Shown here: piece by piece, positions 1-6,830 of the stretch
How positions within the stretch are numbered: position 1 is the stretch's first letter
How the letters are laid out: every line of letters begins with the position of its first letter
Assembly (NCBI GenBank): GCA_019312705.1
Contig: JAFDCW010000155.1
Coordinates: 1-8,078, forward strand
Source: Deltaproteobacteria bacterium
GTDB lineage: Bacteria; Myxococcota; Polyangia; Polyangiales; B10-G4
Length of the DNA stretch: 8,078 bases
Direction of reading: 5' to 3'
Notes under the pieces: model-generated
Told to the model about the DNA's origin: nothing
Seen by the model: only the letters and a program-made list of their open reading frames with translations
The model's database searches: none
Made by a program: the position numbers and the translations under genes

Positions 1-42
1 TTGGACCCGGGCGGGATCCTCAACCCTGGCAAGGTGATCTAG
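1..42 (+). CDS. C-terminal end of an FAD-linked oxidase (GlcD / D-2-hydroxyacid dehydrogenase type), partial
   Basis: Only the last 13 codons and the TAG stop (40-42) lie in the window; frame 1 reads LDPGGILNPGKVI. The pattern (L)DPxGxLNPGK(V/I) is the characteristic extreme C-terminus of the FAD-binding oxidase family that includes glycolate oxidase GlcD, D-lactate dehydrogenases and D-2-hydroxyglutarate dehydrogenase. These flavoenzymes oxidise 2-hydroxyacids to 2-oxoacids. The gene is convergent with serA, with one base between the two stops. Next to serA the most attractive member is D-2-hydroxyglutarate dehydrogenase, which recycles the D-2-hydroxyglutarate that SerA makes; that assignment is inference from context. 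The family call rests on a short but distinctive motif; the substrate cannot be known without the upstream sequence. Confidence 0.72.
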   Translation: MDPGGILNPGKVI

Positions 43-48
43 GTCACC
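33..48. terminator. small hairpin spanning the convergent stop codons
   Basis: GGTGA (33-37) and TCACC (44-48) are exact inverted repeats around a 6-base loop that contains the oxidase stop and the first base of the serA stop (read on the + strand). The position fits a shared bidirectional end, but the stem is only 5 bp and there is no T tract on either side, so terminator function is weakly supported. Confidence 0.22.
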
Positions 49-1249
49 GGACCGCGCGGGCGACCAGCGTCGTCTCCAGCGCGTTCATGTTGGCGGCGAC
101 GTCGTCGGCGACCGCCTGGTCGAAGTCCATGAGCAAGTAACCGAGCTTGCCCTGGGTCGCGAGGACCTGGGCCGTGACGTTGCCCTCGGCCTCGGAGACG
201 ATGCGGTTCAGCTCGCTGAGCACGCCGGGCACGTTCTGGTGCACGTTCGTGATGCGGTGGGCCCCAGCGGCCTTCGGCAGCTCGACCTCGGGGAAGTTTA
301 CCGACCCGGTGGTCCCGCCGGCGTGGAAGTAGTTGGCGAGAGCCGTCGAGACCTCGCGGCCGATGTTTTCCTGAGCCTCCATCGTCGAGCCGCCGATGTG
401 GGGCGTCATCACGACGTTTTCGAGGCCGCGCAAATCCGAAACGAAGTCGTCGGAGATGTTCTTCTTGGGTTCGACGGGGAAGACGTCGATCGCCGCCCCG
501 CTCAGGTGGCCAGACTTGAGGGCCTCGGCGAGGGCCGGGATGACGACCACGGTGCCGCGGCTCAGGTTGAGGAGAGCGGCGCCGGGCTTCATCTGCGCGA
601 TCTCGTTGGCCCCGATCATCTCGTGAGTCTGATCCGTCGCCGGCACGTGCAGGCTGACGAAGTCGGACTCGCGGAGGACCGCTTCGAGGGAGGTGAGCTG
701 TGTATTGTTGCCGATGGGCAGCTTGCTGACGATGTCGTGGAAGACCACGCGCATACCGAAGGATTCGGCGATGATGCCTATCTGGTGCCCGATGTGGCCG
801 TAGCCGATGATGCCGAGGGTCTTGCCGCGGACTTCGCGGGCGCCCTTGGCGGTTTTACGCCACTGGCCGACGTGCATCTCACGGCTGCGGTCCGCGAGGC
901 CGCGAGAGAGCATCACGATCTCCGAGAGCACCAGCTCGGCGACAGATCGCGTATTGCTGAAGGGCGCGTTGAAGACCGCGACCCCGCGCTCGGTGGCCAT
1001 GTCGAGATCGATCTGGTTGGTGCCGATGCAAAACGCACCGATGGCCATGAGGTCGTCAGCCGCCTCGATGACCCGGGCGGTCATCTGCGTCTTGCTGCGG
1101 ATGCCGACGGCGTGCACGCCCTCGAGCCGCGCAGCGAGCTCCGTTTCGGTCAAGGCACCGTCCATGAGCTCCACCTCGATACCGGCGGCGGCGAGATTGA
1201 TGCGGGCCAGCTCGTGGATGCTCTCGAGGAGTAGAACGCGAAAAGTCAT
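44..1249 (-). CDS. serA: D-3-phosphoglycerate dehydrogenase with ACT domain
   Basis: Cytosolic enzyme of the first committed step of L-serine synthesis: 3-phosphoglycerate + NAD+ to 3-phosphohydroxypyruvate. The 401 residues align nearly end to end with the short E. coli-type SerA (410 aa), lacking only about 8 N-terminal residues. The substrate-binding half carries GTNQID (76-81) and NAPFSNTRSVAE (94-105). The Rossmann dinucleotide motif is GYGHIG (149-154), with the acidic D172 after the second strand. Catalytic residues appear as Arg231 (SRGT), Glu260 (FPVEP) and His284 (TPHIGGST). Trp130 corresponds to the Trp of E. coli. The ACT domain occupies about 330-401; His337, Asn339 and Asn357 match the serine-contacting His/Asn residues, so feedback inhibition by serine is expected. 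One oddity is Val236 where relatives usually have Asp (RGTVVD). The start matches the family N-terminus, although no Shine-Dalgarno is visible. It converges with an FAD-linked oxidase. Confidence 0.95.
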   Translation of the reverse strand: MTFRVLLLESIHELARINLAAAGIEVELMDGALTETELAARLEGVHAVGIRSKTQMTARVIEAADDLMAIGAFCIGTNQIDLDMATERGVAVFNAPFSNTRSVAELVLSEIVMLSRGLADRSREMHVGQWRKTAKGAREVRGKTLGIIGYGHIGHQIGIIAESFGMRVVFHDIVSKLPIGNNTQLTSLEAVLRESDFVSLHVPATDQTHEMIGANEIAQMKPGAALLNLSRGTVVVIPALAEALKSGHLSGAAIDVFPVEPKKNISDDFVSDLRGLENVVMTPHIGGSTMEAQENIGREVSTALANYFHAGGTTGSVNFPEVELPKAAGAHRITNVHQNVPGVLSELNRIVSEAEGNVTAQVLATQGKLGYLLMDFDQAVADDVAANMNALETTLVARAVR

Positions 1250-1258
1250 AGTGAAGGG

Positions 1259-1286
1259 GAAGTAGTCCAGCGGTTACGGGTGTCAA
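1259..1286 (-). promoter_or_regulatory. candidate serA promoter, nearly leaderless
   Basis: On the - strand a perfect -35 hexamer TTGACA (complement of 1281-1286) lies 16 bp upstream of TACTTC (complement of 1259-1264), which is only a weak -10 match (TA at the first two positions). If used, transcription would start within a few bases of the ATG at 1249, giving an almost leaderless mRNA. That would agree with the lack of a ribosome-binding site there. Confidence 0.3.
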
Positions 1287-1344
1287 TGGGGAAACGCCCC
1301 CCGCCTTGAGCCACAACCAAAACCGGGCCACCTTCCCGCCCTCC

Positions 1345-2103
1345 ATGCCCTACCGCACCGCCTTCATCACCGGCGCCTCGAGCGGGATCGGACGCGCCCT
1401 CGCGATCCGCCTCGCCGCAGACGGCGTGCACGTCGCCCTCGCAGCGCGTCGCCAAGAGGCCCTCGAAACCCTGGCCCGGGACATCGAGCGCCGGGGCGGA
1501 CAAGCCGCCATCTACCCCCTCGACGTGGCCGACCCGGGCCTCGTCGAAGCTACCCTCCGGGGCGCCGACGAGGACCTCGGGGGCATCGACCTGGTCGTCG
1601 CCAACGCGGGCGTCGGCGGGGGCCAGAGGTGGAGCGGTGAGCTGAACTACGAGGCCACCGCCGAAGTGATCTCGGTCAACGTCCAGGGGGCCCTCGCGAC
1701 GCTCCTCGCCCTCATGGACCGCATGGTCGAACGACGACGCGGGCACCTGGTGGGCATCTCTTCCCTGGCCCAGTATCGGGGCCTGCCCCGGAGCGCCACC
1801 TACAGCGCCTCGAAGGCATTTCTGAGCACATTTCTCGAAGGGCTCCGGGTTGACCTCCGACAAACCGGCCTCGCGGTCACGGATGTGCGTCCCGGCTTGG
1901 TGGCGACGGCCATGACGGCCGGCAATAGCCATCGCATGCCGTTCATGGTCCAGGCCCCGGAAGCGGCCGAAATCATCGTCCGAGGCATCGAAAAGCGCAG
2001 GCCCGTCGTCGCGTTTCCCTGGCAACTGGCGACGGTGGTACGCTCGGCAGCCTTGCTGCCGCCGATGTTGTACGACCGCGCTGTGACCCGCGCGAAGCGC
2101 TGA
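1345..2103 (+). CDS. Short-chain dehydrogenase/reductase (classical SDR)
   Basis: A 252-residue NAD(P)H-dependent oxidoreductase of the classical SDR fold, cytosolic, substrate unknown. All family motifs are in order: the cofactor loop TGASSGIG (9-16), the adenine-site D60, the ANAG strand (86-89), the catalytic tetrad Asn112, Ser139 or Ser140, Tyr153 and Lys157 (YSASK), and RPG (182-184). The basic pair Arg35-Arg36 after strand 2 suggests NADP(H) preference. The C-terminus has a short hydrophobic stretch (about 222-243) as seen in SDRs related to YqjQ/DltE-like members. The ATG at 1345 was preferred over an in-frame TTG at 1306 because the family N-terminus begins just before the first strand; the extra 13 residues look non-homologous. 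Neither start has a good Shine-Dalgarno. It is divergent from serA and 23 bases ahead of the next gene, with which it may be co-transcribed. The family call is firm; the specific reaction is not known. Confidence 0.9.
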   Translation: MPYRTAFITGASSGIGRALAIRLAADGVHVALAARRQEALETLARDIERRGGQAAIYPLDVADPGLVEATLRGADEDLGGIDLVVANAGVGGGQRWSGELNYEATAEVISVNVQGALATLLALMDRMVERRRGHLVGISSLAQYRGLPRSATYSASKAFLSTFLEGLRVDLRQTGLAVTDVRPGLVATAMTAGNSHRMPFMVQAPEAAEIIVRGIEKRRPVVAFPWQLATVVRSAALLPPMLYDRAVTRAKR

Positions 2104-2126
2104 AGAGCCCGCCGACCTGAGAGTCC

Positions 2127-2873
2127 ATGTCATACTACCCCCCGAAGCCCGACGAGAACGGCTCGCCCTCGCGACGCCCCCCCGCCCCGGAGGCCGCATC
2201 GCCGCCGGACCGGGTCGACGGCACCGGTGAAGGCAACAGCCCCGACCGGGAGGATCTGCTCTTCATCAACAAGCTGTCCGCGGTAGGCCTCCTCGGTGAC
2301 CTCGGCGCCGACGAGCTCAAAAGCTTGCTCGCGTCGGACGCCGGCCAGCTCGAAGTGACCCGGCACCTGGATATGCTCACCTCCTATTATAGCGGCGCCG
2401 GTGACCACGCCCGAGGCGTGCACCGGTGCGTATCCGACCGCTTCTACCTGCTGTCGGACCAGGACGTTATCAGCGGCAAGGGCATCGTCTCTGCGCTGGC
2501 GGCGCTCTCGCCGGAGGTCGGCGAGATCTCCATGGAGCGCATCGGCAGCGATGACGGCCCCCTCGTCTTGCGATGCGGCGACCACGTAGCGGCCATCGTC
2601 GACGAGTACGAGGAGTCACTCGACACCGACGAGATCGATCTACGCGACCTCGACGAGCGGGCGTCAGTCACGGCCCAGAGCATCGTCCAGGCGGTCAATG
2701 CTCTCCTCGACCGCTACGGCGCAGAACGCCGCTTCGTTCCGCTCCTCGGCGACTTTTCCCGCGAGGCCTACGTGGCGGTCACCGAGGCCGGGGCCGTCGA
2801 CCTCTGCCGCGCTGGATTCCTCGAGCTCGAGAGCCAAGAACAGCTCTTCGAACACTGCGTCTTCGACGACTGA
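2127..2873 (+). CDS. Unrecognised acidic protein with Pro-rich N-terminus
   Basis: A 248-residue protein that I do not recognise. Residues 1-42 are Pro/Ser/Gly/Asp-rich and probably disordered. From about residue 43 a folded domain is likely: helical segments around 43-88 (FINKLSAVGLLGDLGADELK), a mixed region 100-160 ending in a strand-like LVLRCGDHVAAIVDEY, a strongly acidic linker 157-177, a helix 179-198, then strand-like segments FVPLLGDF and AYVAVTE to the C-terminus. There is no signal peptide, membrane segment or obvious catalytic motif, so it is probably cytosolic. The start at 2127 follows the SDR stop by 23 bases and has a weak GAGAG upstream, so the two may form an operon. It converges with the lipoprotein gene, six bases apart. 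Codon use resembles its neighbours, and the reverse-strand frames here are shorter and lack protein-like composition. Confidence 0.8.
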   Translation: MSYYPPKPDENGSPSRRPPAPEAASPPDRVDGTGEGNSPDREDLLFINKLSAVGLLGDLGADELKSLLASDAGQLEVTRHLDMLTSYYSGAGDHARGVHRCVSDRFYLLSDQDVISGKGIVSALAALSPEVGEISMERIGSDDGPLVLRCGDHVAAIVDEYEESLDTDEIDLRDLDERASVTAQSIVQAVNALLDRYGAERRFVPLLGDFSREAYVAVTEAGAVDLCRAGFLELESQEQLFEHCVFDD

Positions 2874-2879
2874 GCCGCT

Positions 2880-3965
2880 TCAAATTCCGGCGTCGGGCTC
2901 GGCGACGAGCACCACGGAGCGCGGGGCGACGGTGCCGAGGACCCCTCGGCCTTGGCGGCTCGAGACCTGCCGGGGCCCGTGCAGGTACATGAGGGTCGTG
3001 CGCAGATCGAGTTGAATGGGCGCCGGGTCGCGGCGGTCTTCATCGCCGACGACGGGGACTTCATACCGCTCGAAGGTCATGCCGTCGGTCGACCCGCTCA
3101 TCATCAGCAATCGGGTGCCGTCGTCACGACGCGACTCGAAGTAGAGCCGAATGAGCTGGCGGCCTACGCCAGTGTCGAAGCGGATGGCCCCCGGCCCGCC
3201 GAGGGCCACCTCCGCCGGGTCGTCGTCATCGCGGGGGACGAAGGCCCCCGGGACGAGGGGGTCGGCGAAAGCGGTGAAGGAGAGACCGTCGGTCGAGGTC
3301 GCGCCGACGAGGTGCCCGCCGACTTCGTAGTAGAGCAGGAACGAATCGCCATCCGGTACCTGGACCACCGTCGGCCGCCGGGGCATCTCGCCGCCCACCG
3401 TCGCCACGATGGGCCCGCCTCCCACGCGCACGAGGGCGCCGTCGACGCTCGGCGCCTCGGCGACGCCGATACCCCCCGGCGATGCGTAGTAGAGCCGCAG
3501 GCGGCCGTCCGAGAGCAAGACCGGCCACGGCGAGAAGACCTCGCCCATCTCCCAGGCCTCGGTCGCGGCGAGGACCTCGACGCCGGGAAAGATGAAGCCC
3601 AACTCTTCGCCTTCACGGGAGGCGGCGCGACGAATGATGCGCGGCTCGTACCCCGTCCAGTCGACGTCGCCCTCGGGCAAGGCGGGATCTTCGTCCGGCG
3701 GCTCTTCGAGCAGCACCCCCACCCCATAGAAGAGCGGGCCGTCAGGGAGCCCCGCCGCAGACTCGATGGCGACCTTTCGCGCCGCGAGGGCGAGGCCCGC
3801 GATCCCGGAGATCCCGGTCTCGGTCGAGGTCAGGGCGCGGAACTCCCCGGTGCCGCCGTGGGGAAGGTCCCCCGGGGGGTTCGGGTCCGGCGCGGTCGTG
3901 CCGCAGGCCGCCAAGGCCGAGACCAAGATACCGAACGAGAGGGCGGTCGTGAACGAGCGGGTCAT
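2880..3965 (-). CDS. Lipoprotein with beta-propeller-like (GH43/GH32-fold-like) repeats
   Basis: A 361-residue predicted lipoprotein. A short basic N-terminus and hydrophobic core lead to the lipobox LAAC with Cys21, followed by a Pro/Gly-rich tether (about 22-40). The rest shows repeated blade-like units of the type D-G-x-x-L-Y-Y ... S-x-D-G-x-x-F: LLSDGRLRLYYA (150-161), DGDSFLLYYE (205-214) then STDGLSF (224-230), LIRLYFES (271-278) then GSTDGMTFERYEV (291-303), and LRTTLMYLHG (321-330). Such repeats are typical of five-bladed propellers of the glycoside hydrolase 43/32/130 type, but I cannot assign the catalytic carboxylates, so it may be a binding protein rather than an enzyme. It is the last gene of a three-gene operon: its ATG overlaps the stop of the upstream FadL-type gene in ATGA. 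A GGTG element 6-9 bases before the start is a weak ribosome site. The lipoprotein call is strong; the propeller fold is inferred from the repeats. Confidence 0.85.
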   Translation of the reverse strand: MTRSFTTALSFGILVSALAACGTTAPDPNPPGDLPHGGTGEFRALTSTETGISGIAGLALAARKVAIESAAGLPDGPLFYGVGVLLEEPPDEDPALPEGDVDWTGYEPRIIRRAASREGEELGFIFPGVEVLAATEAWEMGEVFSPWPVLLSDGRLRLYYASPGGIGVAEAPSVDGALVRVGGGPIVATVGGEMPRRPTVVQVPDGDSFLLYYEVGGHLVGATSTDGLSFTAFADPLVPGAFVPRDDDDPAEVALGGPGAIRFDTGVGRQLIRLYFESRRDDGTRLLMMSGSTDGMTFERYEVPVVGDEDRRDPAPIQLDLRTTLMYLHGPRQVSSRQGRGVLGTVAPRSVVLVAEPDAGI

Positions 3966-5344
3966 TCGAACACCACCCTCACGGTAGCGCCCAGATTGAA
4001 GATGTCGCCGCCCGCCCGATAGTCACCGGTGGGGTCGGCGGGGGACTGCTTGACGTGGTCCCGGTCCGGGAGGTGCGACCACTGAAGATGCATGTCGACG
4101 TCGACCCACCCCGGAAGCAGCGGCCGGAACATGCCGAGGCGAGTCCCGATGCCGAGGCTGAAGACGTGGCGGTCGCTATCGATGAGGTTGGTGAACCCCG
4201 TCTGCGGCGGCGCCGGGCTGTTTTCGTAGAGGTAGCCGAGGCGCCCCGAGAGCGAGAAGGTTTCGCTGAACTTCTCTGTGTACTCGCCGCCGAAGCGCGG
4301 CACCCAACGGTCCGAGAACTCGGCCGGGATCGGGACGCCGGGGGTGATCGAATCGGGCACGTTGATGATGTCTTCGAGTTCCGGCGGCACGTCGATGGTG
4401 AGGATCACGGACGAAGCCCCGACGGCGCTCTGGTACGCCCCCCAGTTCACCCAGGTCACCTCGGCCGAAAGCATGAGGCCCTCGAGGGGTTCGACCGTAG
4501 TGCCCAGGGAGAGCTGCTGCGGGACGAAGGCGTTGATCGAGGCGGTATCGATCAATACGTAGGCCGCGAAGGGGTCGACCCCCGGGGCGAGGAGGTCCAC
4601 CTCGACCTCTCCGATGAGATCGTTCGAGATCGCGTACTCCCCCCGGTAGTTGAGCCCGAAGCTCAACCAGTCGGTGGGGTCGACCTGGATGCCCCCGGTC
4701 GGGAACCGAATCGTCTTGATGGCGAAATCCACCTCCTGAACGAGGTCCGTGTCCATCTCGAGGCCGAGGAGCCCGAGCTCGCCACCGATGTGAATCGAGT
4801 TTTCGCTGAAGGCCTGAAAGGAGATACCGCCGCCGATGCGCAGCCAGGGCACGAACTCGACGGCCACGTTCGTCGAGAGCAGGGTGCGGTGCGGGCGGTT
4901 GTCGTAGAGCTCCCACCGGGGCTGGCTCCGGGGCAGAGAACGGCTGCGGCTCACGCGCCCATCGGGCAGGTGACCACCGAGGCCGAAGGCGAATTTGACC
5001 GGCCCGATGGAGCCGGGGACCGTGAGGCCGAAGACGATGCCGCTGATGTCGTCGACGTTGCTGTCGTTGCCGTCGACGAAGAGGTTCGGCATCGAATAGA
5101 AGTATCCGGCCATGAGCTGCACGCCGTCGGTGCCGACGATGCCCGCGGGGTTGTAGTAGTTGGCGCTCGGGTCATCGACGTGGGCGGAGACCGCGCCGGC
5201 CATGGCCGTCGACCGGGAACCGAGGCCGAAGCTGTCCATCGCCTGGGCGAGGGCGTCACTCGGAGTGGCGACCGTCGCAAGAAGCGCCGTGGTCGCCCAC
5301 AGAGCGATGCGAAGCGCGAATGCCGTCGTGTAGCGAATACGCAT
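3962..5344 (-). CDS. FadL/OmpP1/TodX-type outer-membrane transport protein
   Basis: A 460-residue predicted outer-membrane beta-barrel of the long-chain fatty acid transporter (FadL) superfamily, whose members let hydrophobic molecules cross the outer membrane. The signal peptide spans about 1-33, with cleavage likely after ALA (31-33) or AQA. The mature N-terminus carries the family hallmark, where the N-terminal segment plugs the barrel: FGLGSRSTAMAGA (39-51), then DPSANYYNPAGI (58-69) with NPAG at 65-68. The remainder alternates amphipathic strands with Gly/aromatic belts, for example LSFGLNYRGEYAI, LMLSAEVTWVNWG and FSLSGRLGYLYENS, and ends in NLGATVRVVFE. The C-terminal residue is Glu after Phe rather than the usual terminal aromatic. 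It is the middle gene of an operon: its ATG overlaps the previous stop by one base (TGATG) and its TGA overlaps the lipoprotein start (ATGA), so translation is probably coupled. The ligand is unknown; lipids or other hydrophobic compounds are a family-based guess. Confidence 0.88.
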   Translation of the reverse strand: MRIRYTTAFALRIALWATTALLATVATPSDALAQAMDSFGLGSRSTAMAGAVSAHVDDPSANYYNPAGIVGTDGVQLMAGYFYSMPNLFVDGNDSNVDDISGIVFGLTVPGSIGPVKFAFGLGGHLPDGRVSRSRSLPRSQPRWELYDNRPHRTLLSTNVAVEFVPWLRIGGGISFQAFSENSIHIGGELGLLGLEMDTDLVQEVDFAIKTIRFPTGGIQVDPTDWLSFGLNYRGEYAISNDLIGEVEVDLLAPGVDPFAAYVLIDTASINAFVPQQLSLGTTVEPLEGLMLSAEVTWVNWGAYQSAVGASSVILTIDVPPELEDIINVPDSITPGVPIPAEFSDRWVPRFGGEYTEKFSETFSLSGRLGYLYENSPAPPQTGFTNLIDSDRHVFSLGIGTRLGMFRPLLPGWVDVDMHLQWSHLPDRDHVKQSPADPTGDYRAGGDIFNLGATVRVVFE

Positions 5345-6654
5345 CAGTATTCGAGCCCCATGACCCAGCCACCGGAGAGCATGTTACCCGTGGTCACCAT
5401 CGGCGGCGCGCCGGCGGTCGCGCCGATGTCGTGGGTGCGCGCCATGAGCACGTGCAGCTGACCAAACACGTCGAAGGTGAACCGCGCCTCGTCGGTGAGC
5501 ATGAAGACCAAGCCCACGCCGAGGGTCGCGACGTGGCGGTGGTTGTCTAGGTACCGGAGGGCGACCTCTTCGCCGTTGGGCGTGCCCATCGAGTCGAGGG
5601 CCGGCACCATGCCCGCGGGGTTGGCCGGGCTGGGCTCGAAGGCATAGCCGAGGCGCAACTCGCCGGCGATACCGCGGCGTTCGGCGAACGTCCACTCGGC
5701 GGCGACCCGAGGCGACACGGTGACCGAATAGTCCGGGTTCGGCGGAACGCTGCTCGTCCCTGACACCTGGCGCTGGGGCCCCCCGTAGTTGTTCCAGAAG
5801 CGCGTCTGGACCTGGAGCACGAGCATCAAGGGGTCGAGAGGTTTCCAGAACCCCTCGACGGCGAGCGCCGCGGGATCGTAGTGCACCGAACCCCCGACGA
5901 AGAACTCGGGGATTTCGATGGGCAGGTCCTCGGCGACGATGGCGAGGTCCATCTTGCCGTCGAGCTCAAAGCGATAGGTCGCCCCAACGCCCCAGCTCTC
6001 CTGGTCGTAGGACGCTCCGAGGATCGGCGCGTAGGCCGTCACCAGCTGGGTCTCGACGACCGAGCTGAAGGCGTTGGTCTCGTCGAGGCGCACGACGATG
6101 TCGCCGACCACGTCGGCGGCGACGCTCACCGAAACACCGATGCGCAGGCCGTCGACCCAGCCATGAAAATCCATACCGAGGCCCACCTGGATGGCCGCGG
6201 CCTGGGAGCGCTCGAGGACGTTGAACTGAGGCGTCTCGACCAGGTAGACGGAGCCGTTGAGCAGCACCGACGAGGGCGTGAAGAATCCGCCGCCGAGGAC
6301 CAAGCGGTCTTCGAGCACATCGCCGAAGGGCAAAGGCAGGGTGAAGCCGATGGTCATGCCGCGGGACGCCTCGGCGGGGTAACGTTCGCCGTCGAGGCTC
6401 AGCTGATAGGTCCCCGCCGAGAGCCCGAGATAGATCGCCCGACGGCGCGCCCGAGCAAAACCTGCCGGGTTGAGGAACGCCGCTTCGTAGTCGTCGGCGT
6501 AGGAGACGCCGGTGAACGCGAGGCCCGGAGACCGCCCGCCGTAGCCGAAGATATCTTGGGGAGTCGCCCGGGCGACGGCCCCGTCACCGAGGGTCGCGAA
6601 CGCAGCGAGGGCGGCGATCAGAATGGGTCCGTAGCGGCGCACGGGGGGGACCAT
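5344..6654 (-). CDS. FadL-like outer-membrane barrel protein, first gene of the operon
   Basis: A 436-residue exported beta-barrel, distantly similar in plan to its downstream neighbour. The chosen start gives a proper signal peptide: MVPPVRRYG, a hydrophobic core to about residue 27, and VARA with cleavage near 30. An in-frame extension back to 6813 would add 53 Pro/Arg/Ser-rich residues ahead of the signal sequence and was rejected. The mature N-terminus has the FadL-type FGYGGRSPGLAFTGV (36-50) and YEAAFLNPAGF (56-66), with NPAG at 62-65. Many amphipathic strands follow, including LVLGGGFFTPSSVLL, WGVGATYRFEL and IAGELRLGYAFEPSP. The C-terminus is GGWVMGLEY with a terminal Tyr, compatible with a barrel-assembly signal. 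Its stop overlaps the next start by one base. No Shine-Dalgarno is visible before the start. Presumed outer-membrane uptake or export of hydrophobic molecules; the specific substrate is unknown. Two different FadL-type proteins in one operon could have separate substrates or act together. Confidence 0.82.
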   Translation of the reverse strand: MVPPVRRYGPILIAALAAFATLGDGAVARATPQDIFGYGGRSPGLAFTGVSYADDYEAAFLNPAGFARARRRAIYLGLSAGTYQLSLDGERYPAEASRGMTIGFTLPLPFGDVLEDRLVLGGGFFTPSSVLLNGSVYLVETPQFNVLERSQAAAIQVGLGMDFHGWVDGLRIGVSVSVAADVVGDIVVRLDETNAFSSVVETQLVTAYAPILGASYDQESWGVGATYRFELDGKMDLAIVAEDLPIEIPEFFVGGSVHYDPAALAVEGFWKPLDPLMLVLQVQTRFWNNYGGPQRQVSGTSSVPPNPDYSVTVSPRVAAEWTFAERRGIAGELRLGYAFEPSPANPAGMVPALDSMGTPNGEEVALRYLDNHRHVATLGVGLVFMLTDEARFTFDVFGQLHVLMARTHDIGATAGAPPMVTTGNMLSGGWVMGLEY

Positions 6655-6830
6655 ACATGAGCGAGGCGCCCCCGGGGAGGGAGTTTCGGGGTCCCCGGGA
6701 GTGCGAGCGCCCGGCGGTATTCGCATAGGTGTGCTCACGCGTTTCCGGGATGACGAAGACGCACGAGACCCGCCCTCGCCGGCACTATTGTAGGGAGCAG
6801 CACGGCTTGCCACGTGCTAACCACGCCTCG
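6655..6830. promoter_or_regulatory. divergent intergenic region between two outer-membrane protein genes
   Basis: This 176-base spacer must contain the promoters of the leftward three-gene operon and the rightward gene at 6831. Near the leftward start are two GC palindromes: CCCCGGGG at 6670-6677 and TCCCCGGGA at 6692-6700, centres 23 bp apart, about two helical turns. They could be operator half-sites or chance in GC-rich DNA. For the rightward gene TATTGT at 6786-6791 matches a -10 hexamer at four of six positions, but there is no good -35. No open frame across the spacer has protein-like content. Confidence 0.4.

Noticed and set aside
239..1234. 331-codon open frame on the + strand
   Set aside because: Antisense shadow of serA, which is certain from its catalytic and cofactor motifs.
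1246..2199. 317-codon open frame on the - strand
   Set aside because: Antisense to the SDR, whose TGxxxGxG and YxxxK motifs fix the coding strand.
2874..2900. possible terminator between the unrecognised gene and the lipoprotein gene
   Set aside because: Only six bases separate the stops, and the imperfect GC stem nearby lies in the lipoprotein coding sequence with no T tract.
2952..4022. 356-codon open frame on the + strand
   Set aside because: Antisense to the lipoprotein gene, with charged low-complexity content and no recognisable motif; the - strand frame has a lipobox and repeated blade motifs.
4055..5461. 468-codon open frame on the + strand, longer than the gene opposite it
   Set aside because: It is rich in Arg, Glu, His, Gly and Val with no domain-like pattern, and the opposite strand encodes a protein with signal peptide, FadL motif and barrel strands. 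High third-position GC keeps the antisense frame open.
5881..6660. 259-codon open frame on the + strand
   Set aside because: Antisense to the first FadL-like gene; charged low-complexity translation without motifs.
6655..6813. N-terminal extension of the first FadL-like gene
   Set aside because: The 53 extra residues are Pro/Arg/Ser-rich and would sit ahead of a good signal peptide; the region is better explained as the divergent promoter spacer.
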